Source: Pseudomonas fragi (GTDB lineage: Bacteria > Pseudomonadota > Gammaproteobacteria > Pseudomonadales > Pseudomonadaceae). Taken from it: DNA of 64,000 nt. The stretch covers positions 1-64,000 of the forward strand of contig NZ_NQKQ01000003.1 of the NCBI RefSeq assembly GCF_002269505.1, written 5' to 3'. A program made the position numbers and the translations under genes. The notes beneath the pieces were generated by a model. The model saw only the letters and a list, made by a program, of their open reading frames with translations, ran no database searches and had not been told where the DNA came from. This document shows, in pieces, positions 17,816-25,746 of the stretch; the stretch's first letter is position 1; every line of letters starts with the position of its first letter.

Positions 17816-18676
17816 ATGAATGCCAGCGTGCAAGGCCACACGGCCAGCCACTTGAACGCAACAGGGCCCGCCCTGTTGTCGGTCGATCAGGTCAGTCTTG
17901 AGTACCGCACGCCGCAACGTGTGGTGCGGGCGACTCATCAGGTCAGCTTTGAGATCGATCCGGCCGACCGCTTTATCCTGCTTGGCCCTTCGGGATGCGG
18001 CAAATCGACGTTGCTTAAGGCCGTGGCCGGATTTCATGCCCCCTGCGAAGGGCAGATCCGTCTGCAAGGCCAGCCTGTGACTGCGCCGGGGCCGGACCGC
18101 ATGGTGGTGTTTCAGGAGTTCGACCAGTTGCCGCCCTGGAAAACCGTGAAGCAAAACGTGATGTTCCCGTTGCTGGCGTCGAAAACCCTGCCACGGCGTG
18201 AAGCCGAAGAACGGGCGCTGCACTATCTGGACAAAGTCGGCCTGGCAGCGTTTGCCGATGCTTACCCGCACACCTTGTCCGGTGGCATGAAGGCCCGGGT
18301 GGCGATTGCCCGTGCCCTGGCCATGCAGCCGAAAATCCTGTTGATGGACGAGCCCTTTGCCGCCCTCGATGCCCTGACCCGGCGCAAGATGCAGGAAGAA
18401 CTGCTGCTGCTCTGGGAGGAAGTGCGCTTTACCTTGCTGTTTGTTACTCACTCCATCGAAGAGGCGCTGGTGGTTGGTAACCGTATCCTGCTGCTGTCGC
18501 CGCATCCGGGACGAGTGCGGGCCGAGATCAACAGCCATCAATACAACCTGCACAGCCTTGGCGGTGCGCAATTTCAGCACACGGCGCAGCGCATCCATCG
18601 CTTGCTGTTCGATGAGGCTGACGCCGGTACCGGCGAACAACCGCTGAACTTCGCCGATATCCGTATCGCTTATTGA
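17816..18676 (+). CDS. ABC transporter ATP-binding protein (SsuB/TauB-like)
   Basis: 286 residues. Walker A GPSGCGKST, the Q-loop region VVFQEFDQLPPWKTV, signature LSGGMKARVAIARAL and Walker B ILLMDEPFAALD are all intact, with the switch His in FVTHSIEEAL. The Q-loop and D-loop sequences group it with nitrate/sulfonate/taurine importers. It energises the adjacent permease in the cytoplasm. Confidence 0.92.
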   Translation: MNASVQGHTASHLNATGPALLSVDQVSLEYRTPQRVVRATHQVSFEIDPADRFILLGPSGCGKSTLLKAVAGFHAPCEGQIRLQGQPVTAPGPDRMVVFQEFDQLPPWKTVKQNVMFPLLASKTLPRREAEERALHYLDKVGLAAFADAYPHTLSGGMKARVAIARALAMQPKILLMDEPFAALDALTRRKMQEELLLLWEEVRFTLLFVTHSIEEALVVGNRILLLSPHPGRVRAEINSHQYNLHSLGGAQFQHTAQRIHRLLFDEADAGTGEQPLNFADIRIAY

Positions 18677-18694
18677 GCTGTGGAGGATTGCCCG

Positions 18695-19561
18695 ATGAGC
18701 CAATCATCATCTGTACGTCAGGAATATGAAGTGGTCCTGGAACCTTTGCTGAGCGTCCCGCTTGAGCGCGAACTGCCCTTGGGCCAGCGCCTGTGGCAGC
18801 AGGGCTGGTTGCGCAAGAGTCTGATCCTGATCGTACTGGCAGTGCTTTGGGAACTGGTGGCGCGCTACCAGAACAATGACTTGCTGCTGCCGACGTTTTT
18901 ACAGACGGCCAGTGCGTTGTATGACGGCCTGATCAGCGGCGAATTGCTGAGCAAGGTGGGTATATCCCTGGTGGTGCTGCTCAAGGGCTACCTGATCGGC
19001 ATCGTGCTTGCGTTTGCCCTGACGACACTGGCGGTTTCCACCCAATTGGGCCGTGATTTGCTTAGCACCCTGACCTCGATGTTCAACCCGCTGCCGGCCA
19101 TTGCCTTGTTGCCGTTGGCACTGTTGTGGTTCGGCCTGGGGCAGAACAGCCTGATATTCGTGCTGGTGCATTCGGTGCTCTGGGCCCTGGCGCTGAACAC
19201 CTACGCGGGATTTCTCGGGGTATCGGAGACCCTGCGCATGGCCGGGCGCAATTACGGTTTGAAGGGGATTCGCTTTGTGCTGTTTATCCTTATTCCGGCG
19301 GCGCTGCCCTCGATTCTCGCTGGCCTGAAAATCGGCTGGGCCTTTGCCTGGCGCACGCTGATCGCCGCCGAACTGGTATTTGGCGCCACCAGCGGCAAGG
19401 GTGGCCTGGGCTGGTACATCTTCCAGAACCGTAACGAGCTATACACCGACAAGGTATTTGCCGGCCTGGCGGTGGTCATCCTGATTGGCTTGCTGGTAGA
19501 GAACCTGGTGTTCGATACCCTGGAGCGGATCACGGTCAAACGCTGGGGCATGCAGCGCTGA
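18695..19561 (+). CDS. ABC transporter permease (SsuC/TauC-like)
   Basis: About 288 residues from the ATG at 18695, which has GGAGG eight bases upstream; a GTG at 18680 is less likely. Six hydrophobic helices and the EAA-type coupling loop FLGVSETLRMAGRNYGLKGIRFV are visible. It forms the inner-membrane channel of the importer with the preceding two proteins. A REP doublet follows the stop and separates it from the convergent TetR gene. Confidence 0.9.
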   Translation: MSQSSSVRQEYEVVLEPLLSVPLERELPLGQRLWQQGWLRKSLILIVLAVLWELVARYQNNDLLLPTFLQTASALYDGLISGELLSKVGISLVVLLKGYLIGIVLAFALTTLAVSTQLGRDLLSTLTSMFNPLPAIALLPLALLWFGLGQNSLIFVLVHSVLWALALNTYAGFLGVSETLRMAGRNYGLKGIRFVLFILIPAALPSILAGLKIGWAFAWRTLIAAELVFGATSGKGGLGWYIFQNRNELYTDKVFAGLAVVILIGLLVENLVFDTLERITVKRWGMQR

Positions 19562-19586
19562 CCAGCAAAACCGGACCTTTGTAGAA

Positions 19587-19734
19587 TGTAGTCGTTGACG
19601 AGCTGTGCGAGGCTGCGATCGGCTGCGAAGCAGTCGTATAACAGCCGACCCGGAGTTTCTGAAGCATTGCGCTAACCGGGTTTACGGCGATTGCATCGCC
19701 GATCGCAGCCTCGCACGGCTCGTCAGCGACTACA
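19587..19734. repeat. REP doublet (TGTAGTCG family) overlapping a stop codon
   Basis: An inverted pair, left copy from 19587 (TGTAGTCGTTGACGAGC...) and right copy ending 19734 (...GTCAGCGACTACA), between the convergent permease and TetR genes. The TAG stop of the TetR gene (19732-19730) is part of the right copy. Confidence 0.88.
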
Positions 19735-20350
19735 GGCTCAGCCCCACCCCGCGCAATATTACCGAGGTGATGGTCTGTACCGCCTGATGGTATTGCTGGT
19801 CGGACAGCGGCTGATGGCCGTTGAGTGCGCAGACCTGATAGTCGAAGTCGGCATAGTGCTGGGTCGAGGCCCAGATCATGTACAGCAGCGCCGAGGGCTC
19901 GACCGGGTTGATGCGTTTCTCGTCCACCCACTGGCGTATCTTCAGCTCCATACGTTTGGCGCCCTTGGCCATGTGCTCGTCGAGCATGTCCTGGAACAGC
20001 GGTGCACCGCGCATGATTTCGTTGGCCCACAATTTGGAGCCGTGGGGGCGGGTGCGTGAATGGTTCATCTTTTCCATGATGTAGCTGGTGAGCACCACCC
20101 GCGGGTCGTCGAAATTCTCGAAACACGCGCCTTCCAGCCCCCAAGTGTCCAGCAGGTTGACCAGAACTTCGCGGTACAGCTCGTCCTTGGTGGAAAAATA
20201 GTAGTGCAGGTTGGAGCGCGGCAGTGCGGCTTGCAGGGCGATATCGGCCATCTTGGTCCCGGCATAACCTTGTTCGGCGAAAACTTTCTCTGCGGCCAAA
20301 AGGATTTTTTCGACGTTTTTGCGGCGGATCTTAACTTTCGGGTTGCTCAT
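19730..20350 (-). CDS. TetR-family regulator, RutR-like
   Basis: 206 residues. The N-terminal helix-turn-helix reads TKMADIALQAALPRSNLHYYFSTKDELYREVL, and the C-terminal half (YIMEKMNHSRTRPHGSKLWANEIMRGAPLFQDML... and MIWASTQHYADFDYQV) is that of the RutR/YcdC subgroup, whose founder binds uracil and thymine. Neighbours point two ways: it is convergent with the dioxygenase/ABC operon and lies 55 bases downstream of the nucleotide-scavenging run on the same strand. Effector unknown, a pyrimidine being the natural guess. Its last codons CTG-TAG come from a REP element. Confidence 0.88.
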   Translation of the reverse strand: MSNPKVKIRRKNVEKILLAAEKVFAEQGYAGTKMADIALQAALPRSNLHYYFSTKDELYREVLVNLLDTWGLEGACFENFDDPRVVLTSYIMEKMNHSRTRPHGSKLWANEIMRGAPLFQDMLDEHMAKGAKRMELKIRQWVDEKRINPVEPSALLYMIWASTQHYADFDYQVCALNGHQPLSDQQYHQAVQTITSVILRGVGLSL

Positions 20351-20405
20351 CGAGTACCTGATTCATTACGCCAGATGTGGCCTGGGGGTAGGTTCACAGC
20401 ATAGG

Positions 20406-21503
20406 TCAATTGCCAGTGGGCGCAGTGCGGAAAATCTCCGCGTACAGTGGCCAGTGATCCGATACGCCCTGGGCATGCCGGGCGCTGTCGAAGCGTGCCG
20501 GGGTGCCCCAGCGGTTGACCTGGTAAGGGCTCTGGTGCACCAGGCGAATGCTCTGCGGGTCAACCTGCCAGCCATTGAAACCGTTGGCGCCGGTCATCTG
20601 TGGCGGGAACAGAAGCATGTCGAAGAACGACCACTCGCGCTTGGTGTGGTAGTAGTAACTGCCTTTGCAGCCCTCGCAGCCGATGAACTGGGACACCGCC
20701 CAGGTGCTGGCCAGGTCTTTGGCGATATAGCCGTGCTGTTGTTCTTCGCTGGCATTGATATTGAAGTCACCGCCGACAATGGGCAGTACATCGTCCGGCA
20801 GCTCACTTTTGAGCCGTGCCAGGTAGGCCACGGCCTGTTGGCGCAAGTAGCCCGGCGCGCCGCCCGAGGGCAGATGCAGAGAGAAAATCGCCGCTTTCTG
20901 GCCATCGGGCAACAACAGGCGCACTTCGAGAATGCCCCGGGTTTTACTCACCCGTACCGGGTCGTCATTGCCCAGCGCCTGGTAGGGCACCGGGTGCAGG
21001 CGGGCCGTGTCCCATTGCGGCAAGCGGCTGAGCACGGCGGTGTCAATGCCGCGCTCGTCCCGGCCTTCGATCAGTACGCGGGTCTGGTAGGCGGATGCGT
21101 TCAGGCGGGCATTGAGTTGCTCGACAACCTTGATGTTCTCCACTTCGTTGAGCATCAGGATATCCGGGCCGCGGCCTTGATTGATCTGTTTGATCACCGC
21201 GCTCAGGCGCTTGAGCTTTTCATCGAGCAACGCCTGGGTCCAGTCGTTTTCTTCACACTCCTTGCGCCACGCCGGGACTTCGATTTTTGTGCAGCTGGCC
21301 AGATACTCCGGGTGCGCGCGTTTGACGCTAAGGGGCAAGTAGGCGAAGTCGTCCTTGCCGGCATCGTGCTCGGTGTCGAAGAGGTTTTCGACGTTCCAGG
21401 TCATCAGCGAGACCCGCGTTGTCTGAGGTTCGGTGTGGGTGGTACAGGCGCTGAGCAACAGGGTGGCGAGTGCAAGCAGCAGGGGTGGACGTAAAAAAAT
21501 CAT
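20406..21503 (-). CDS. EEP-family nuclease/phosphatase lipoprotein
   Basis: 365 residues with a lipobox LLSAC, modified Cys20, so the protein is probably anchored to the outer membrane or periplasmic face. The endonuclease/exonuclease/phosphatase fold is complete: LMTWNVENLFD (Asn), LMLNEVEN (Glu), FSLHLPSG, GGDFNIN (Asp/Asn) and the final GVSDHWPLYAEI (Asp-His). Members hydrolyse DNA, RNA or other phosphodiesters. It lies 69 bases downstream of nupC on the same strand with no clear terminator between, so it plausibly releases nucleotides for the nucleotidase and transporters encoded upstream. The exact substrate is not provable from sequence; some EEP proteins cleave phospholipids. Confidence 0.85.
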   Translation of the reverse strand: MIFLRPPLLLALATLLLSACTTHTEPQTTRVSLMTWNVENLFDTEHDAGKDDFAYLPLSVKRAHPEYLASCTKIEVPAWRKECEENDWTQALLDEKLKRLSAVIKQINQGRGPDILMLNEVENIKVVEQLNARLNASAYQTRVLIEGRDERGIDTAVLSRLPQWDTARLHPVPYQALGNDDPVRVSKTRGILEVRLLLPDGQKAAIFSLHLPSGGAPGYLRQQAVAYLARLKSELPDDVLPIVGGDFNINASEEQQHGYIAKDLASTWAVSQFIGCEGCKGSYYYHTKREWSFFDMLLFPPQMTGANGFNGWQVDPQSIRLVHQSPYQVNRWGTPARFDSARHAQGVSDHWPLYAEIFRTAPTGN

Positions 21504-21572
21504 CGAGGGCTATCCAGGCAGGGCAAAGAGGAAATAGTCGGCATACAGGTTTGTGTGGGAGCACAGTCGGGC

Positions 21573-22826
21573 TCAAAGGGCAATAAACACCCCCGCCAGC
21601 GCAGCGCTCATCAGGTTGGACAGAGTCCCGGCGATCACGGCACGCAGACCCAGGCGGGCGATATCCTGACGTCGTGAGGGGGCCATGACGCCCAGGCTGC
21701 CCAGCAGGATGCCGATCGACGACAGGTTGGCAAAACCGCACAGGGCAAAGGTGACGATCACCTGGGTGGGCCCCGACAGCACCTGGATGCCTTTGGCAGC
21801 GGCTTGTACCGGGTCAAGATAGGCCGCGAAATCGACATAGGCGACGAACTCGTTGAGCACCAGTTTTTCGCCGATAAAGCTGCCTGCCGTCATGGCCTCG
21901 CTCCACGGCACGCCGAGGACAAAAGCCAGCGGCGCAAACACATGCCCCAGGATCAGTTGCAGGCTCAAGTGGGCAAAGCCGAACCAGTTGCCCACCCAGG
22001 CAAGGATGCCGTTGAGCAGGGCAATCAGGGCAATAAAGGCCAGCAGCATCGCGCCAACATTAAGGGCCAGTTGCAGGCCGTTACTGACCCCCAGTGCGGC
22101 GGCGTCGATGACATTGGCCGGTTTGTCGTCGGATTCGATATCGCTGAAGCTGTCGCGCGGTTCAGCGGTTTGCGGCTCCATCAGCTTGGCCATCAGCAAA
22201 CCGCCGGGGGCGGCCATAAAGCTGGCGGCAATCAGGTATTTAAGCTCCACCCCAAGGCTGGCGTAGCCGATCAGCACCGAGCCTGCGACCGAGGCCATGC
22301 CACCGACCATGACTGCAAACAGTTCAGAGCGGGTCATGCCGTCCAGAAACGGGCGCACCACAATGGGCGCTTCGGACTGGCTGACAAAAATATTCGCCGT
22401 GGCTGACATCGACTCGGTACGGCTGGTGCCCAGCACCCGCTGCAACCCGCCGCCGATCACGCGGATCACCACGCTCATGATGCCCAGGTAGTAGAGGATG
22501 GCGATAAAGCTGCTGAAAAACACAATCAACGGCAGCACCTTGATTGCAAAAACAAAGCCCTGGCTGCCAAACACCTCGCTCATCTGGCTACCTGCCAATG
22601 GCCCGAACACAAAGCTGATGCCTTCATTGCCATAGTCTTGCAAGCGGGCTACCGATTCGCTGATTGCAGCCAGAGTTGCCTGGCCCCATGGCACGTAAAG
22701 GGCGAAGGCCCCCAGGCCTGCCTGCAACACAAATGCGCCGACGACGGTCTGCAACTTGATCGCCCGGCGATTGCTGGACAGCAGCACCGCCAGGAGAATC
22801 AATACCACCACTCCAATGAAACTCAT
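21573..22826 (-). CDS. nupC: Concentrative nucleoside transporter
   Basis: 417 residues, multiple hydrophobic helices. Diagnostic CNT blocks: [68 protein letters not shown] and [22 protein letters not shown]. It takes up nucleosides with H+ or Na+ across the inner membrane. It starts 41 bases after the cytidine deaminase gene on the same strand, forming the inner-membrane step of the inferred nucleotide-use operon. Confidence 0.95.
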   Translation of the reverse strand: MSFIGVVVLILLAVLLSSNRRAIKLQTVVGAFVLQAGLGAFALYVPWGQATLAAISESVARLQDYGNEGISFVFGPLAGSQMSEVFGSQGFVFAIKVLPLIVFFSSFIAILYYLGIMSVVIRVIGGGLQRVLGTSRTESMSATANIFVSQSEAPIVVRPFLDGMTRSELFAVMVGGMASVAGSVLIGYASLGVELKYLIAASFMAAPGGLLMAKLMEPQTAEPRDSFSDIESDDKPANVIDAAALGVSNGLQLALNVGAMLLAFIALIALLNGILAWVGNWFGFAHLSLQLILGHVFAPLAFVLGVPWSEAMTAGSFIGEKLVLNEFVAYVDFAAYLDPVQAAAKGIQVLSGPTQVIVTFALCGFANLSSIGILLGSLGVMAPSRRQDIARLGLRAVIAGTLSNLMSAALAGVFIAL

Positions 22827-22867
22827 TGACCAGATTCCCGTATGTCACGCATCAAGATCGCACCGGT

Positions 22868-23284
22868 TCAGAAACCGAAGGCACCGGGCAGCAATTGCTC
22901 GACCGTCCAGTCGCGGGCGGCCATCGCGTCATGACCGATGCAATACACCGGGCAGCCAGCACTCATCAGTTCATGCATGACCTGGCGGCAGGCGCCGCAT
23001 GGGGCGATCAGCGCTACTTTGGGGGCATACACCAGCATGGCCTTGAAGTTGCCGGGTGCATGGCCCTGGGCGATGGCGCTGAACAGGGCGCTGCGTTCGG
23101 CGCAGTTGGTCAGGCCATAGGAGGCGTTTTCCACATTGCAGCCACGGATGATGTGCTCATCGACGGTCAGCAATGCCGCGCCCACCGGGAAGTCCGAGTG
23201 CGGGCACCAGGCCGCTTTCGCCGCGGCCATCGCTTCAGGCAACAGGCGTTCGTACTGCGCCTGAGCTTCAAGGCTGCGGTTCAT
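22868..23284 (-). CDS. cdd: Cytidine deaminase
   Basis: 138 residues, the homotetrameric class. Zinc ligands and catalytic Glu are visible in NCAERSALFSA and PCGACRQVMHEL; the substrate loop CNVENASYG is present. It converts cytidine and deoxycytidine to uridine forms in the cytoplasm. Its ATG overlaps the stop of the 5'-nucleotidase gene by four bases (ATGA), a sign of tight co-expression. Confidence 0.96.
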   Translation of the reverse strand: MNRSLEAQAQYERLLPEAMAAAKAAWCPHSDFPVGAALLTVDEHIIRGCNVENASYGLTNCAERSALFSAIAQGHAPGNFKAMLVYAPKVALIAPCGACRQVMHELMSAGCPVYCIGHDAMAARDWTVEQLLPGAFGF

Positions 23285-25014
23285 GGGCCGTTGCTCGCGG
23301 TGGCGTCAGCCAGGGGTTGACCAACTTTTTCAATACGTTGGTGTGGCGTGCTTGCTCCCGCTGGCTGACCGCTGCGGTCCTGGGCTTGCAGATAGTCGAC
23401 CAGCGCCTGGAGATCGTTGAGGCCGGTATCCACCCGCTGGCTGGCCTGATTGAGTACGCTGAAGTTGTCACCGCCCCCGGCCATAAACGAGTTGACCGTG
23501 ATCCGGTAGGTCTGTTCTGGCAGTACCGGTTTGCCATCGATTTTCAGGCTGTCGGCGATGATCCGCTGGCCCTGGGGCTTGCTGGCATCCCAGCGATAGG
23601 TGAGGGAGGCCGATGGTTGCAAGGGGTAAAAGCCGAAACCGTTGTTCTGCCATTGCTGCTCCAGCAGTTGCTTGAGCTGGACGCCGCTGAGGGCAAGGAT
23701 ATTCAGGGTGTTGTTGAACGGTTGCACGGAGGCTACCTGGCCATAGGTCAGGTGCTGCTGACCGGGTTCGAGGATCAGATCGGTGCGGATGCCCCCCAGG
23801 TTGGTCAGTGCCACCTGTGCACCCAGCGCGCGGGTGGCGTGCAATTGCGCATCGGCAATCAGGTCGCCCATGGCCGACTCGCCGGCGTCGTTGAGGGTAC
23901 GGTTGATTTCGCCGGTGGCGATTCGGGCCACGGGTTGGTTCAGGTGTTCGTTGCTGCGCGCTTCAATATCGGCCTGCAATGCGGCAATTTCTGGCAGCGG
24001 CGGATAACGGGCGGGGTCGACCACAATATTCTGTGCTCGGGCATCGAGCAGTTGGTGGTTGACCGGGTCCAGGGTGAGGGTGATATGAGTCAGCAGGCGC
24101 CCGAACGAGCTGCCCTGGGTGATCAGCTTGTCGCCCAGACGGCACAGGTAGCCCTGGTGGGTATGGGCGGTAATCACCACTTTGATTTGCGGGTCCAGAC
24201 GCTTGGCCACGTCGACGATATCGCCCTTGAGCTGGCTGCAATCCTGCTGGTCGAAGCGCTCTGCGGTTTCACCGCCCTGGTGAATCACCGCAACCACCGC
24301 ATCCACCCCGAGCTTGCGCAGTTCGGGCAGTTGCGCGTTGATCGCCTGGGCCTCGTCAATGGTATACAGGCCGTCCATGCTCTGCTTGCTGACATAGGCC
24401 GGGAGGTCGCGCAACACCGCGCCGACAAAGGCGATTTTGGCGCCGTTGGCCTGCTCGATACGGTAGGCGGGCAGCAGTGGTTTGCCGGTTTGCGCATCGA
24501 TCAGGTTGGCCGCCATATAGGGGAAGCGCGTGCCGCTGTAGTTGTTGTCAAACTGGCAGGCTTTGTCCGGGCGCGGCGACACGCAGCCGCCATTGATCTG
24601 GCGTTGCAACTCCAGTTTGCCCAGATCCAGTTCATGGTTGCCGACCACACTGAACTTGAGCCCCAGTTCCCCGAGGGCTTCGAGCGTTGGCTCATCGGCC
24701 CACATCGAAGACATCGGCGGGCTGCCGCCGATCATGTCTCCCGCGCCAATCAACAGCAGTTGCGGGTCCTGTTTGCGCAGTTCACCAACCACCCCGCTCA
24801 GGGCGTTGATACCCCCCGCCTTGAGCGACACTTTGCCAGTCGGCGCCGTGGCATCGGCATAGGTGAACGGGGTGGCGGCCAGATTGCCGTGAAAGTCGTT
24901 GATCGCGGCAATATTCACATCGACCGGTTTGGCCGGCTGCTGGCAGGCGCCCAGCACCAGCGCCAGTGGAATGACCAGGCCGGCACTGTGCAGGCGCGAA
25001 AGTACATTGGACAT
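23281..25014 (-). CDS. 5'-nucleotidase/metallophosphatase lipoprotein (UshA-like)
   Basis: 577 residues. Lipobox LGACQ with Cys24 marks a lipoprotein. The N-terminal calcineurin-like domain has AAINDFHGNL, IGAGDMIGG, VVGNHELDLG and ITAHTHQGYL; the C-terminal 5'-nucleotidase domain has TNLGGIRTDL, PFNNTL and NGFGFYPLQPSASLTYRWD with the FMAGGGDNF loop. This two-domain design matches UshA, which dephosphorylates nucleotides and UDP-sugars in the periplasm. GGAG sits five bases before the ATG. It begins 19 bases after exbB and overlaps cdd by four bases, which physically links the TonB machinery to nucleoside use. Confidence 0.93.
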   Translation of the reverse strand: MSNVLSRLHSAGLVIPLALVLGACQQPAKPVDVNIAAINDFHGNLAATPFTYADATAPTGKVSLKAGGINALSGVVGELRKQDPQLLLIGAGDMIGGSPPMSSMWADEPTLEALGELGLKFSVVGNHELDLGKLELQRQINGGCVSPRPDKACQFDNNYSGTRFPYMAANLIDAQTGKPLLPAYRIEQANGAKIAFVGAVLRDLPAYVSKQSMDGLYTIDEAQAINAQLPELRKLGVDAVVAVIHQGGETAERFDQQDCSQLKGDIVDVAKRLDPQIKVVITAHTHQGYLCRLGDKLITQGSSFGRLLTHITLTLDPVNHQLLDARAQNIVVDPARYPPLPEIAALQADIEARSNEHLNQPVARIATGEINRTLNDAGESAMGDLIADAQLHATRALGAQVALTNLGGIRTDLILEPGQQHLTYGQVASVQPFNNTLNILALSGVQLKQLLEQQWQNNGFGFYPLQPSASLTYRWDASKPQGQRIIADSLKIDGKPVLPEQTYRITVNSFMAGGGDNFSVLNQASQRVDTGLNDLQALVDYLQAQDRSGQPAGASTPHQRIEKVGQPLADATASNGP

Positions 25015-25033
25015 GGGGGCTCCTCGATGTGGC

Positions 25034-25681
25034 TCAGGCAGTACGCGGCTGGCCGACGTGTACGGGGGCGGACGCAGCCGTGGCGACGTATTGCGTACCC
25101 AGGCCCGCGCGCAGCAGGAGCATCTTGAGGTTGTCGTTGATCAGTTCAAGGCGATCCTGCAGGTGGCTGTTGAAGACCATGCCCACCAGTGCGATGGCGA
25201 TACCCAGTGCGGTCGCATACAGCGCCGTGCCTATGCCGCGGGACACTTCACCCGGGTCGGACACCCCGGCTTCGGCCAGTGCCTTGAAGGTGTCGATAAT
25301 GCCCATGATGGTGCCGAGCAAACCCAGTAATGGCGCGCCGGCCACCACCGCTTCGAGGATCCACAGGCTGTGCGACAGACGCCCGCGCATCGAGATATAG
25401 ATTGCCTGGGCAAGGTCTTCCAGTTCCTGATGCGAGTGCAGGTGACGGCGCCCGTCGTAGATCTGCGAGACCAGCTGCAGGGGCAGGCTGTCGCGTTCAG
25501 TCAGGGCCTTTGGCAGGTCATCGACACTGCGCACCCGGGCGTTGATTGCCGGGAGTAACTGGCGTGCCTTGCGCAGCGAGTAACTGAAAAAGATGCAGCG
25601 TTCGACGACCACAAAGGCGGCCAAGGCCGCAGCGCCGTACATGACGTAGAAGGTGATGTCGTGGAGCAGATTCATGTTCAT
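25034..25681 (-). CDS. exbB: ExbB/MotA/TolQ proton channel protein
   Basis: 215 residues with three hydrophobic segments. The conserved LEAVVAGAPLLGLLGTIMGIIDTFKAL and the ALYATALGIAIALVGMVF helices are those of ExbB/TolQ. With ExbD and TonB it uses the proton gradient to energise an outer-membrane receptor. Unusually, exbB is separated from exbD and tonB by the receptor gene. GAGAGGA lies eight bases before the ATG. A strong hairpin lies in the gap to the receptor gene. Confidence 0.93.
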   Translation of the reverse strand: MNMNLLHDITFYVMYGAAALAAFVVVERCIFFSYSLRKARQLLPAINARVRSVDDLPKALTERDSLPLQLVSQIYDGRRHLHSHQELEDLAQAIYISMRGRLSHSLWILEAVVAGAPLLGLLGTIMGIIDTFKALAEAGVSDPGEVSRGIGTALYATALGIAIALVGMVFNSHLQDRLELINDNLKMLLLRAGLGTQYVATAASAPVHVGQPRTA

Positions 25682-25708
25682 TCGGGGTGTCCTCTCAATA
25701 CGTTCATG

Positions 25709-25739
25709 ACCCGGGCCTGCCGTGCTGGCAGGCCCGGGT
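25709..25739. promoter_or_regulatory. Perfect 13-bp hairpin between receptor and exbB
   Basis: ACCCGGGCCTGCC and its exact reverse complement are separated by five bases. No T-run follows on the transcribed strand, so it looks like an attenuator or mRNA-processing/stability element setting receptor level above exbB and downstream genes, not a full terminator. Confidence 0.7.
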
Positions 25740-25746
25740 GCGGGGG

